From Anarhynchus alexandrinus (lineage: Eukaryota > Chordata > Aves > Charadriiformes > Charadriidae): a stretch of 64,000 bases of DNA. Position numbers and translations under genes: made by a program. The notes beneath the pieces were generated by a model that saw only the letters and a list, made by a program, of their open reading frames with translations, was not told where the DNA came from and searched no databases. The stretch lies in assembly GCA_008711295.1 (NCBI GenBank), contig VUYV01000753.1:3622-67621 (forward strand), written 5' to 3'. Below, piece after piece: positions 13,558 to 23,975 of this stretch (its first letter is position 1; every line of letters starts with the position of its first letter).

Positions 13558-13835
13558 GATAGGACGAGGGGGAATGGCTTCAAACTGGAAGAGGGCAGGT
13601 TTAGATTGAACATTAGGAAGAAGTTGTTCACTGTGAGGGTGGTGAGGCACTGGCACAGGTTGCCCAGAGAGGTTGTTGAGGCCCCATCCCTGGAGGTGTT
13701 CAAGGCCAGGCTGGACGTGGCCTTGGGCAACCTGGTCTGGTGGGAGGTGTCCCTGCCTATGGCAGGGGGGTTGGAACTCGATGATCTTCAAGGTCCCTTC
13801 CAACCTAAACCATTCTATGATTCTATGATTCTATG
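13558..13835 (+). mobile_element. CR1 family B, intact 3' end
   Basis: Sense CR1 of about 278 bases. It starts inside the ORF2 tail at GATAGGACGAGGGGGAATGG, has GAGGCACTGGCACAGG, GTTGTTGAGGCCCC and CCTATGGCAGGGGGG, and finishes with GATCTTCAAGGTCCC and ATTCTATG repeats ending at 13835. A G9 run follows shortly at 13855-13863. This is a clean reference copy for family B in the window. Confidence 0.95.
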
Positions 13836-14039
13836 TTATTTTAACTTAAATAAAGGGGGGGGGGAAATGATAAAAGGGTCCAGAAATTCGAGTTTGGAGA
13901 TTGGGGAGAGGAGGAATCTGTCGTTGAGGGGATTGGCGGCACGGCTTACTCAGCGGGGGGAGAAAGTTGGTGGAAGTAGTGGTGGAGCTGGAAATGGCGC
14001 CCAGATCCTCTCGTTCCCCCATCCGCATCCCGCTCTCCG

Positions 14040-14245
14040 GGCTGTGTTAGTTCCGCAGTATTCCTGGGCTGCAGCCGGGGCCGTCCCGTCCCGCACCGGC
14101 GACGGGAGTCACGCGCTCATTTATTTTATTCCCCACAACCTTACTCGTGTCCGCGTAAAACGTAACAACGGGGAACTAAAGCGACCCGAGGCCCTCCGTA
14201 GCCCCGGGAAGGCGATTTATTAACGTCGCGCTGCGTGTGCAACCC
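14040..14245. promoter_or_regulatory. Short CpG-rich segment
   Basis: Dense CpGs (for example GCACCGGCGACGGG, GTAAAACGTAACAACGGGG, AACGTCGCGCTGCG) over about 200 bases. It lies between two stronger CpG-rich segments at 12590 and 14930. Too short alone for a confident island call. Confidence 0.3.
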
Positions 14246-14827
14246 GTGTCTAGCGTACACGCTGTATGTAATTAAAAGTCTGGGAGCGGTAGCGCTCCGT
14301 GATTAATGCCGGCGGTGGGCGCTTCGCTCCTAATACTAATGGGAAGTGACTTGCTCTAAAGCGCCAGTGGTGCTCGGGTACCTCAGGAGTAATAAAGGTT
14401 GCTCTCGGCGTATCGCACGATACCTTGACTCATTAATTATAGCTGCCCGAAGTGGAAAGTTTATAATTAAGCATATAGTTTACTCTTCTACTTTTGGATG
14501 AAGTGAATTAAGGTAATTAGATTCCTTTTCGATGGAGCATATGGAGCGGTTTACGAAGCGCACGGGTGCGTGGAACAAGGAGGTTCCTGCGCAAAGGGTT
14601 TTGTCTTGGGCTTATCCAGTGTGGAATGATGTCGTGTCTCTAATCAAACTCATTCAGTTTAATTGCCGTTCTAGGCGGGTTTTGACTCTTATGAAGGAGA
14701 GGTAGGGAGCGGAGGGGCAGCTTCGCTTGTTTGGCAGCGAGTTCTGTTGGGATGAAGGCAGCCCCGCTCCCGTTACTGACAAACTGAGCTGCAGGTCAGA
14801 GGTTTGGAACTGAAAATATCAGAACAT

Positions 14828-14864
14828 GCAATTAAAAAAAAGAAAAAATAATAATAATAATAAT
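14828..14864. repeat. A-rich tract with (AAT)n microsatellite
   Basis: An A-rich run is followed by about six uninterrupted AAT units ending at 14864. A simple sequence repeat likely to vary in length. Confidence 0.85.
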
Positions 14865-14929
14865 CAGGCGTTCCAATGCAGGCGTGCATGGTTGAAAGAA
14901 CTAAAGGTTGGGAGTAGTGTATGTTGTTA

Positions 14930-15540
14930 TGGCACGTTCCCTGCTCGTCGCGGCTGCGGCGATCGCTGGGCGCTCACTCTTGGCGTTACGAGCGAACCGA
15001 GGCGCACGGGCTTAAGCCGCCCTCGCTTCCCGCGGGAAATTCTGGCGAGGAATTGATCCCGAGTCCGAGGCTAGCGCCCTTCGCTTCGGGCGGCTCTTGC
15101 TACCGGCCGGGATGGGCATCGGTCGATTGGAATAAAAGGAGAGTCCCGCGGACTGGGGATGCCGTGAGCTGCCGCCCCGGCTTCTCACTGCGGGTTTTGC
15201 GATGGCTTTGTAAGAGCGAACCTGCGGCAGACGAGGCAGCGTCCCCCGCAGCCCGGCTTGCTGCCGTTGCGTTGGAATCGATGTCATAAAACAAACGAGC
15301 GCTTTCGCGTTATTCTCCTCTCAACATCGAGTGCTCCTTTCTTTCCCGTGGATTTGTTTCAGTGCGGAGGTATACAGAGGTACCCGTATTTTTGTGCTTT
15401 GGTACCCACACGCGCACGCGTATCTGAGCACAGGGAGGTCCCTCGGGGTGGAACGGGGTTCAGCCTCCTGCGGGTGGTTCTGAGCCGCGGGACCGCAGCG
15501 CAGAGAGCTGTTTGCGCAGGAGCACGCGCCTCGCTGGGGA
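14930..15540. promoter_or_regulatory. CpG island-like segment
   Basis: High CpG density from about 14935 to 15290 (GTCGCGGCTGCGGCGATCGC and similar), continuing less densely to about 15540 (ACACGCGCACGCGTATC). Includes candidate GC-box-like CCGCCC strings. No start codon context, splice donor or known protein can be linked to it, so it is called only on base composition. Confidence 0.45.
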
Positions 15541-15650
15541 AGGACTGGAATAAGTGATGGGGGGCCCTCAGCAGCTCCTGTCTGGTCGGGGGTCTGCTCC
15601 CCTCTTCCATTGCCAAGAGCTTCTGCTTGTGCATTTGCTGGGACTTAAAA

Positions 15651-15800
15651 TCATAGAATGGTTTAGGTTGGAAAGGGCCTTGAAGATCATCGGGTTCCAA
15701 CCCCCCTGCCATAGGCAGGGACACCTCCCACCAGCCCAGGTTGCCCAAGGCCACGTCCAGCCTGGCCTTGAACACCTCCAGGGATGGGGCCTCAACACCC
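15651..15800 (-). mobile_element. CR1 family B, short 3' end
   Basis: Antisense. TCATAGAATGGTTTAGG at the start is the reversed tail; CCCCTGCCATAGGCAGGG and GGCCACGTCCAGCCTGG mark family B. The element is lost just after GATGGGGCCTCAACACCCTC. About 150 bases. Confidence 0.9.
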
Positions 15801-16227
15801 TCTTGTTGGACTTGGAGGGCTGTAGCTCCAGCGTTCCTGATCTGGGCGCGATTGAGTCGGTGGAAGTCCGAGTCATTAATCCTGCCCTGCGGCGAGTCTT
15901 CGTGGCTGAGAACAGCGCAGAACGTCTCCTAATGACTCCAGTAGGGATAGTGTGGAAATAAAGGACTCTGAGTACTTGGACTTTGTGAACGTGTGTGCTG
16001 GTTTGTTTAGCCTTCCCCCCCCCCCGCCCCCGCATCGGTTTTTGTTCCCTGTTGTAGGCAGATATGAGGTGTGTATTGATTACTCACAGAGCACTAATGG
16101 CGTTCATTTCTTTGCAGAATTAAACTTGACGTGTACATAATAATGAGTTTGCCAGGCTCTGCCTTTAATGAGCTTTTCCAGGCTGTATTTGCAACTCGGT
16201 GAGGGTCTTTTTATATTATTTTTTTTT
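15801..16227. other. Unique spacer
   Basis: No gene or repeat recognised. Contains a 12-base C run with one interruption at about 16015-16030, and an AT-rich end (TATTATTTTTTTTTCC) immediately before the next CR1. Confidence 0.5.
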
Positions 16228-16580
16228 CCAGGGAGATCTTAGAGCCCCTTCCAGTGCCTAAAGGGGCTCCAGGAGAGCTGGGGAGGGACTCTGGGTCAGG
16301 GAGGGGAGCCAAAGGATGAGGGGGAATGGTTTTAAACGAAAGAGGGGAGATTGAGATGAGATATTGGGAAGACATTCTTTGCTGTGAGGGTGGTGAGCCC
16401 CTGGCGCAGGTTGCCCCGAGAAGCTGTGGCTGCCCCATCCCTGGAGGTGTTCAAGGCCAGGTTGGACGGGGCTTGGAGCAACCTGGGCTGGTGGGAGGTG
16501 TCCCTGCCCAGGGCAGGGGGTGGCACTGGGTGGTCTTTAAGGTCCCTTCCAACCTAAACCATTCCGTGATTCCATGATTC
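16228..16580 (+). mobile_element. CR1 family A, 5'-truncated
   Basis: Sense CR1 of about 350 bases. CCCCTTCCAGTGCCTAAAGG near 16248 is the ORF2 C-terminal region, then GAGCCCCTGGCGCAGG and AGAAGCTGTGGCTGCCCC, then AAGGTCCCTTCCAACC and a degenerate tail ATTCCGTGATTCCATGATTC. It is inserted after a T-rich run. Confidence 0.94.
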
Positions 16581-18585
16581 TTCTCTGCCGCTTATTTTTA
16601 TGAGCACATTGAGCAGGATGGTTCAAGTGGTGGTTCAGTGCCTGCAGTGCTCCACACGCGTCCCTGGGACACAGCCCAAAGGTAGCCAAGGGGAGCTGGC
16701 GCAGTTGTCTCCCATTGCTGTGAGGATTTAACTCTGCCAGTGCCAACCATGGCTTCTCCAGCGCAGCCACAGTGCCCTGAGGTGCCGACGCTGGTGGCTG
16801 CCGCTCCGCCACTGGAAGGGTGACAGATGCCTCTCCTCTGCCATTCCTTGTGACTCCGGCGTTCCCTGGCCTTGGCTAACACGAGCAGCCGCCATCTACT
16901 TTGCGACAGCACATTTCGCTCTTCCTCCCCCTGCATCTGCCCTAAGCATCTTCTGGTAATTGGCTGGTATAGGAGGCCAGAGCCGAAAACGGCGCATTTG
17001 TCCTCAGGATGGTGCCAGCAAAGCCCCACTGTTGCCGTATAAAGGAGAAGGCACCGACGTGGGCTGCAGTAGCCGTCAAAAGCTCTGTTCCAATACCTGT
17101 CGGCACGGAGTGGAAATCAAAGGCGCTCTCTTTATCTGAAGGTCTCTAAAAGGGATGTGAAACATTGATTTCTGTTCCCAAGTGAAGCAGGAGTGTCACT
17201 TTGGCTTTGTGCGCGAACCTTATCTCAGTTTCCTCATTGAGCCGAAAAAAAAAACGCAGCTCCCTATATTTTATTTTATTTTCTTGTGGTGGGGAAGGAG
17301 AGCAGTTGTGTTGCGGTTGGAGCTGGGCGAGGAGTCCCGTATGTTGTTTTGCCCGATATCGCTAGCACCAAGGCTTTTTTTCCTTTCATATCTGGGCACA
17401 CACACGCCGTGGTCGCCCTCCTCCTGCTGCGTCCCCGCTGCGCGCTCCTCTGGGCTGCGCCGGCTCCCGTCACCCGCAAACCCGGTGTTCCTCCTGTATC
17501 GGGGATTCTCTGGATCCAAGCGCTGGCGTAGGTGTTTATCCTTTAGCATCAGTACCTGGGCTGGGAATTGTGAACTGCTCTCAACTTTCTTGCCTCTAGG
17601 CCGGGTTATTTCATCGAAAACACTCGGAAACTGGCTACGGATGTGAACATAAGACCTGGTTCACCAAAAGCTGAACCCGCGAAAGGAGTCCCATTGATTT
17701 CTACAAGACTTTGTTGCACGGCGTAGGCAACGGTGCTTCTCCGTGAGCTTCCATTTTGTTTGCTGATGCGATTCGAGACACCGAAGGGCATCTGTGAAGT
17801 CCGGTGTACTGGCAGCATTGTAAATTTATTTACATTCTTCCGCTCGATCACAATTATGGTAAATCTCAGACTGATGCCTGTTGGAATCAGCTTTCAATGC
17901 GAGAGGAGTCCTGGTTGGTGTTGAAAGGTGCCAAGTANAAATCAGCTTTCAACCCGAGAGGAGTAATTAGCTTAGCGGGTCCTGGTTGGTGTTGAAAGGT
18001 GCCAAGTAGGAATTGTGAAGATTTCCGTAGCGGTGTGTTAGCGCAGGCAGGTCAGGCAGTGCCGAATACCTTACGAACTCGTTAAATATTTAAATGGGTC
18101 ACAGGCAGAAGGAGAACTGGAAGGAGCATCAGGGCCGTTCAAACCTGGTGTCTGTGGGAAGAAAGAAACGGGTTTTGAGATCCCATGTGGGAAGAGAATG
18201 GAGAAACCCCCTGGAGGTGCCCAGTGCTCCGAGCAGGGAGGAGAGGACCTGTGCTGTCTCCACGCTGAGGTCCCGGTTTGCCGCGACGCCCACGGTAAAC
18301 CTCTCCACGACTGTGTGACTGTCAGCCGAGCTGTGGGATGGCGCTTCATCCTGCTCCGGCAGAGAGGTGATCCAATGGGTGTTTTTCAGCGTGGCTTTTA
18401 GGAGGAGCATTGTAGAGCTGGCTGCTGCGCCAGGCTGTCACACGAACTGTGGCTTTTGAAGGCGTCTGCAGGAGAGCTGCCGTCCACCCTGCAAAAAACG
18501 GAGGGGCATTGGGTTGTCATAACTGTGGCCTGTGTGGGTCAAACAGTCAATTGCTGTGTCGGTCTGTGACGCTTTCAGTTTTACT
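16581..18585. other. Unique DNA with a one-base assembly gap
   Basis: No gene or repeat family recognised. Includes the N at 17938 with duplicated flanks, described separately. Open frames up to about 155 codons at 16598-17646 overlap on both strands and show no known domain. Confidence 0.5.
17885..18008. repeat. Local duplication around a single-N gap
   Basis: The block at 17885-17937 (AATCAGCTTTCAA to GGTGCCAAGTA) is repeated at 17940-18008, separated by the N at 17938. The second unit has an extra 15 bases (AATTAGCTTAGCGGG). A one-base N between two near copies is the usual signature of contig ends that were not merged, so this is probably an assembly artefact and not a biological tandem repeat. 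Confidence 0.75.
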
Positions 18586-18710
18586 CATAGAATCACAGAG
18601 TGGTTTGGGTTGGAAGGGACCTTGAAGACCACCCAGTGCCACCCCCTGCCCTGGGCAGGGACACCTTCCACCAGCCCAGGTTGCTCCAAGCCCCATCCAG
18701 CCTGGTCTTG
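18586..18710 (-). mobile_element. Short CR1 3' end, downstream half of compound element
   Basis: Antisense CR1 tail (CATAGAATCACAGAGTGG) and body to CATCCAGCCTGGTCTTG, where CR1 sequence stops at 18710. It is joined by a 38-base AT-rich linker to another CR1 at 18749. The same arrangement recurs at 23614-23975. Confidence 0.92.
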
Positions 18711-18748
18711 ATATATCTATATCTGCAGCTATGCGTATATTCTATATA
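18711..18748. repeat. 38-base AT-rich linker between two CR1 copies
   Basis: Non-CR1 sequence containing ATATCTGCAGCTAT and TATTCTATATA. By direct comparison it matches the linker at 23745-23782 at 35 of 38 positions, with the same CR1 junctions on both sides. Confidence 0.85.
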
Positions 18749-18989
18749 CATAGAATCACAGAATGGTTTAGGTTGGAAGGGACCTTGAAGACCATCTTGT
18801 TCCACCCCCTGCCCTGGGCAGGGACACCTCCCACCAGCCCAGGTTGCTCCAAGCCCCGTCCAACCTGGCCTTGAACACCTCCAGGGATGGGGCAGCCACA
18901 GCTTCTCGGGGCAACCTGCGCCAGGGGCTCACCACCCTCACAGCCAAGAACTTCTTCTTCATATCTCATCTCAATCTCCCCTCTTCCAG
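18749..18989 (-). mobile_element. CR1 family A, upstream half of compound element
   Basis: Antisense CR1 with full tail (CATAGAATCACAGAATGG), family A markers (CAGCTTCTCGGGGCAACC, GCGCCAGGGGCTC) and loss of CR1 after CTCCCCTCTTCCAG at 18989. Sense order on the minus strand is this copy, linker, then 18710-18586. Confidence 0.93.
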
Positions 18990-19961
18990 CCCCACGCAGC
19001 TTCTCTAACACAAGGGAGTCGGGCAGAATGAGGGAGCGCACGGTTGATGTCTGTGTGCCGGTGGCCCAGTACGTTACCAGATTTAGGTACCAAATAAAGG
19101 CAGGGCTGCTTGCTCAGCCCAAAAAAAGATGGACTGCAGTTGACTGTTTGCCGTGGTACTTCCTATCAGACTCGGTGTATGCGGAAGCACCAAGTACCTT
19201 CTATATTGAAAGGACATCTGGAAGTGAAACTGAAGTAGAGCAGGATGAAAAATTTCCCAAACATGAATGGAAGGTCATCGCGTGAAAAGCTAAATGTCAC
19301 ATTTGTTGCTCAACTTAGTGGTATTACAGCTGGAAAAATGCAGCCCTTCAGTTCTGCCGCTGAAAATAAGCTGAAGTCAAACAGAAGTCCTTGAGTGCAA
19401 ACATACAGATCAGAATTAAATTTCCTTCTAACTCCTGGGTAATAGAGTTCTGTCAGAGCCAGGAGTCAATTAAGTGGATAAATACGCACATAGTTCACTA
19501 ACACTTAGCATTTCAGTGGTATTTTGCTGAAGTAAGCACTTAATGCGATTATTGTGTTTCAGCCTGATTTAAGATGACAAGTTTTGCATTTCCTAAATAT
19601 TAATTAGCCCCGAATTTCTATTTATTTAAACTCGGAGGCAGCAAGTGGGTAGTTGGGTGATTTACCTCTGCCTCCTGGCACTTAGCTCATCTGGGAAGTT
19701 TGAAACGCAATTCCAAACAATTAGCCTTCACGCCTGTCAGCATAAAGAATGAAGAGCAGAGCTCGTTTTGTTTGTTTGGGGGGAGCGATCACCCTACAAA
19801 CTGCATCTCCAGACAAGCGCGGGGGGGGATCTGCTCTCTTTTGGAGCTCGCCGCAGCTTTTGGATACCTAATGGGGGAAAAGCGCGAGATTTTTTTTTTT
19901 AAATGGGTTTTTTGTTTGTTCGGTTCCCCGCCCCAGGACTCGGCCGTTCCCTTTTGGGGAC
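18990..19961. other. Unique AT-leaning DNA
   Basis: No gene or repeat recognised. Bases 19480-19640 are AT-rich with strings such as CTTAATGCGATTATTG and AATATTAATTAG that fit homeodomain sites; possible non-coding regulatory DNA but unproven. A G8 run lies at 19811-19818. Confidence 0.4.
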
Positions 19962-20145
19962 GATAGAATCATAGAATTGTCTAAGTTGGAAGAGACCCTT
20001 GGGATCATCGAGTCCAACCATCTACCCTACTCTACAAAGTTCTCCCCTACACCATATCCCCCAACACCACATCTCAACGGCTCTTGAACACATCCAGGGA
20101 TGGAAACTCAACCACCTCCCTGGGCAGCCTATTCCAAGCCTATTC
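19962..20145 (-). mobile_element. Older CR1 subfamily, short 3' end
   Basis: Antisense. GATAGAATCATAGAATTG is the reversed tail, followed by GTTGGAAGAGACCC and GATCATCGAGTCCAACC, and a distinctive middle with CCATATCCCCCAACACC that differs from families A-C. Ends in CCCTGGGCAGCCTATTCC and degraded bases. Similar in type to the copies at 26921 and 50034. Confidence 0.88.
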
Positions 20146-23100
20146 CGAAGGCACACAGCGCTGCGTCGCGTGGGTTGTGCTCCGGGTGCGAAGCACTGGG
20201 GTGTCTGCCCAGCAGTAAATCCCTTACTTAGCTCGGAGTCTTGCCTGGAAGGTTTTTGGGTGGTTATAGGGATGGGAAGGGGAGAGATGGAGCCGACGGC
20301 TGCGGTGGGAGCGCTGCCTGCGGAAGAAATTGGTTTCCACAGGAGGAGAGTGTAGAGACGGAACCGTTTTCCACATCGTGACCCCATCAGAGCATCTTGG
20401 GGTCACCTGAATTCTTTTGACGTCGCTGAAACCCTCACCCTGGGGTACGTAAGAACCGGCGGGCCAGCTGGGAAAACGTGTCACTCGGCTCACCGGGGGC
20501 ACGGAGGAAAGATGGGTATTTAAAACTTCAAATGGGCTGAGATTAAAAAGACTCTGGGCACCCCGAGCTCCTTTTGAATCTACTGGGAATTTGTGTATCT
20601 CAAAAAGAGAGATTTTTTTTTTTCTAGAGCGTTGCAAATCTCCCCCCAGGACTCCTGCTCCATTTCTCCGGTCCAATTACGGCCCTCGTTGCGCTCTCTT
20701 TGCTATTACTCTGTATGTAATGAGGTGATGGTTGGAGTGTTTCGGCTGTAATGGACGAATGGTCACTAATTTGCCTTGCGCCGTGCCTTTCCCTTTTAAA
20801 CACTCCCTCTTTTTTAGACGTTGAGATGCCGAAATACTTATATTTCCGTGGAAGGGGTTGTTTGCAATCGTAGCAAAAGTATGTCACCAAGCGGTCATCC
20901 GTCTTGCCGCCGCGCGTTCAAAGCTTTGGATCATCTTCTGTTTTGGAGACTTTATTTTTAGATCTGTACTTTTCGAACGTGTTATTGGCCACCAGTCAGA
21001 GAACAGCGGGGTTAATATAGCGCTCGGTGGAGCTCGCCCATCTGTTCCAGTTTCCATCCAGCCGTGGAGTTTTACGAGGGCTCTCTAGGAGGGTTTTGAG
21101 TTATCCAATTTGTAGTATTCTCTAATATAATCAGCTTGGTAGCACTTGAAAAGCTCGCTGTGCCAAACAGGAGGGTATAAAATTTGCGAAGAGACAAAGG
21201 AGCTTGGAAATCTGAGATGGTTTTTTTTTGCATTTTCAGGAATTATGTTTATTTCAATTCATATTGAAATCGGAGACTGGAACAGATGGAGTGATTGTAC
21301 AGTAAGATGAGATTAGCCGAGGCTTTGACACTCTATCTAATGAGGAATTAGAAGGCAGTCACTACTGATTGGGTTCTTCTTTGGGGTCTATTTATGTTTT
21401 ATTTGCCCTCTTATTTATGTCAACAGTAACACATCCATAAACAGCCCGACCCAGTCCTGTGGACAAGATAGATCATCAAGACTTGTTAAATTGTATATGT
21501 GCCATGTCCTGAAATTCACAGGCGAAAAACTCTGTCTATTTTATGGAGCCGCGTAAGTGTTGGTAGAATGCAGATATTTTACACTGATGGGATTTTGGAA
21601 GATGTGTTGGGGTCGGGGTTTGAAGTCAGGAATGAGGGGAAGCCACAAGCTTTTAGGCTGAGCTTTTCCTTAGTCTGCGATCCGAGTTATCTAAACCGAT
21701 CCGGGCATGAGGATACTCCGTTCTTCAGGGCTGTCTCGCCAAGGCTGGGCTGGATCCGGCAGCATCGTCGCTAACGAGATCGTTTGCACCGAGCAGATGC
21801 AGACGCGGGTTTTGCACGTGGATGCGGCTGCAGTGAGACGAAGTGTGAACTGCTCGAACGGATGTTACACGTATTCTGCGGGCAGAGAGTTTCTGGTTTA
21901 GTTTACGACGTCAGTCTTTTCTCAGTTTCCACCAATATTAAAATCACAGGCTTAAAGGAAATACAGTAATTGAGATCATTCCATGCTAATGCATATGGGC
22001 AGCCATTTGGAAATTGAGATGTTATTACAGAGACCTAATTAAATCATTGTTCGCCGCTTTACCCCCCCAGCTATGAAACAACCATGAAGTGTGGTGACTT
22101 TTCTCCGAGCAGCCACCATGAAATCAGAACAAATTTTCCATCAAAAATGGACAACTGTGAAGATGAAACCAAAGAGTGCTGGCGGCCTGAGCTCTGTGCT
22201 ACCCAATTAAGTGCCTTTTTCTTGGGGAGGGGGAGGGCTTTTCTTCCCCTCTGATAACCAGCACTGGGCCTGGACCTTAGACATCCTATATAGAAAAAAA
22301 AAGTAGAAAGGAAGACTTAGTTTTCTCATTGAAGTTGTGGGCAGTTGCAGCCATTAATGTACTGGCTTTTTCCTTGGAGCGGAGCAAAGCTGGATTTGAA
22401 AAGTTCATCTACGCTTCCCTCCTTAACACACGGCTGGTGGAGGTCAGCTAACAAGAGCCCCCCAGCTGTAATAATCATCTGGAAAGGGATGCAGTCACAG
22501 GTATAAAGAAAAGAGAGAGACGAGGTCAGAAAGCTCCTGAGAAACAGCATCGAACCCTTACAGGATTTCCCCTTCAGGCTTCCTCTGATTCCCGTCATCT
22601 GGGAATTCTTCGAAACAGAAGGCCCGGCGCGATCAACCCTCGTTCAGACTGCTTTTAGGGTGGCTGAGGTTTGAGGTAATTGCATTTTGTACGATTAATT
22701 GCTGCCTCGGCTCTGTAGGCAAGGGCGGCGAGGAGCCGCGGCTCCACCAAGCCCAGCACTGCCGCTGGGAGGAGCGGGGCAGCGTCCGAGGGAGCAGGGG
22801 CCGGGGAGCTCGAGCACCCCGAAGCGGCGTTCGTAGCCCAGTGCTTTGTCCTCAGAAGGGTTCTGGTCTTAAAATTAAGGAAAAGCTCTTTAGTCAGTGG
22901 TTTAAATGGGAATCGCGTCAAGGCAAGGCTGCGGGAAGCCCGTTCCCCACGTGTGAGCCGGTGCCTCCTGCGCTTCCCTCCTCGCTGCGACGCCTTTTGG
23001 GAAAGTCCGGTCCTGGGCTGGACTGGGCGTTCCAAAGGCCTCGCTCAGAGCTGAAGGTTTCCCCTTTGCAACGTGAAAAATACTGAAGCTGCTTTGCTTA

Positions 23101-23450
23101 GGAGGAGCGCTGCCGCAATTAATGAATGTACCGGTGGGGTGTGAACGAACGAGGCGCATCCGGAAAGATGTAAAAGGCACCTGAGCGGGCAGAGCTCTCC
23201 TGGCAGCTCAGCGATCTCCCCCGCCGCCTCTCAAATCAGATTTGGTTTTATTTTGTGCACCTGCGATATATCATTTTCATTGTTTGCTTCTTTTTCTGCG
23301 ATGTCTGCCGCTCCTCCGCAGGTTTTGTTAGGAGCTGTCGGTCGCTGACAGCCGTCCCCGAGGAATAGCCGGTGCGGAGGAGAGACCGGGCACCTTCTCT
23401 CCTCCGCCTGCCCTTCTCACTGTCTAGTGCGTTCGCTGCTGGATGACTAA
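20146..23450. other. Unique DNA with a possible conserved element
   Basis: No gene recognised. The part at 21960-22210 is listed separately as possible regulatory DNA. A CpG-richer part lies at 22720-23040. Open frames of 120-150 codons at 20022-20676 and 22655-23035 are unsupported by any motif. Confidence 0.45.
21960..22210. promoter_or_regulatory. Possible conserved non-coding element
   Basis: Compact, repeat-free stretch with two POU/octamer-like strings in tandem (ATGCTAAT at 21983 and ATGCATAT overlapping it), a CAGCCATTTGG string, and TAATTAAAT at about 22037. The style resembles vertebrate developmental enhancers, but motif content alone is weak evidence and I have no alignment. Confidence 0.25.
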
Positions 23451-23580
23451 TCATAAATTCATAGAAGGGTTTAGGTTGGAAGGGACCTTGAAGATCATCC
23501 AGTTCCAACCCCCTGCCACGGGCAGGGACGCCTCCCACCAGCCCAGGTTGCTCCAAGCCCCATCCAACCTGGCCTTGAAC
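23451..23580 (-). mobile_element. Short CR1 3' end, first of a triplet
   Basis: Antisense tail TCATAAATTCATAGAAGG, then body to CCATCCAACCTGGCCTTGAAC, where CR1 stops at 23580. Only about 130 bases. Followed by 33 unrelated bases and then another CR1 in the same orientation. Confidence 0.9.
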
Positions 23581-23613
23581 TTTTTTGCAGTAGGAAAACC
23601 ACAAATGAACAGG

Positions 23614-23744
23614 AGAATCATAGGATTGTAGAATGGTTAGAGCAGGAAGCGACCTTGAAGACCATCGAGTTCCAACCCCCTGCCCTGGGCAGGGACGCCT
23701 TCCACTAGACCAGGTTGCCCAAAGCCCCATCCAGCCTGGCCTTG
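23614..23744 (-). mobile_element. Short CR1 3' end, downstream half of compound element
   Basis: Antisense tail AGAATCATAGGATTG, then body to CCATCCAGCCTGGCCTTG at 23744. The 5' truncation is at the same CR1 base as in the copy at 18586-18710. It differs from that copy at many body positions, so the two halves are not simply identical. Confidence 0.9.
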
Positions 23745-23782
23745 ATACATCTATATCTGCAGCTATATGTATATTCTATATA
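23745..23782. repeat. 38-base AT-rich linker between two CR1 copies
   Basis: Contains ATATCTGCAGCTATATG and TATTCTATATA. Same length and 35 of 38 bases in common with 18711-18748, and the same CR1 bases flank it. Confidence 0.85.
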
Positions 23783-23975
23783 CATAGAATCACAGAATGC
23801 GTTTTGGTTGGGAGGGACCTTGAAGATCATCCAGTGCCACCCCCTGCCACAGGCAGGGACACCTCCCACCAGCCCAGGTTGCCCCAAGCCCCGTCCAACC
23901 TGGCCTTGAACACCTCCAGGGATGGGGCAGCCACAGCTTCTCGGGGCAACCTGCGCCAGGGGCTCACCACCCTCA
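23783..23975 (-). mobile_element. CR1 family A, upstream half of compound element
   Basis: Antisense tail CATAGAATCACAGAATGC, then family A body (CACAGCTTCTCGGGGCAACC) ending near CACCACCCTCA at 23975. The 5' truncation differs from the related copy at 18989. Confidence 0.92.

Larger units (their letters stand above)
13836..15650. other. Unique, CpG-rich DNA
   Basis: No repeat family or gene recognised. Includes two CpG-rich segments listed separately and an AT-rich interval at about 14400-14530 with TAATTA-type strings. An (AAT)n microsatellite lies at 14846-14864. Confidence 0.5.

Noticed and set aside
13462..14223. 253-codon plus-strand open frame
   Set aside because: It passes through the CR1 family B copy at 13558-13835 and then CpG-rich DNA. 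No host protein motif is seen.
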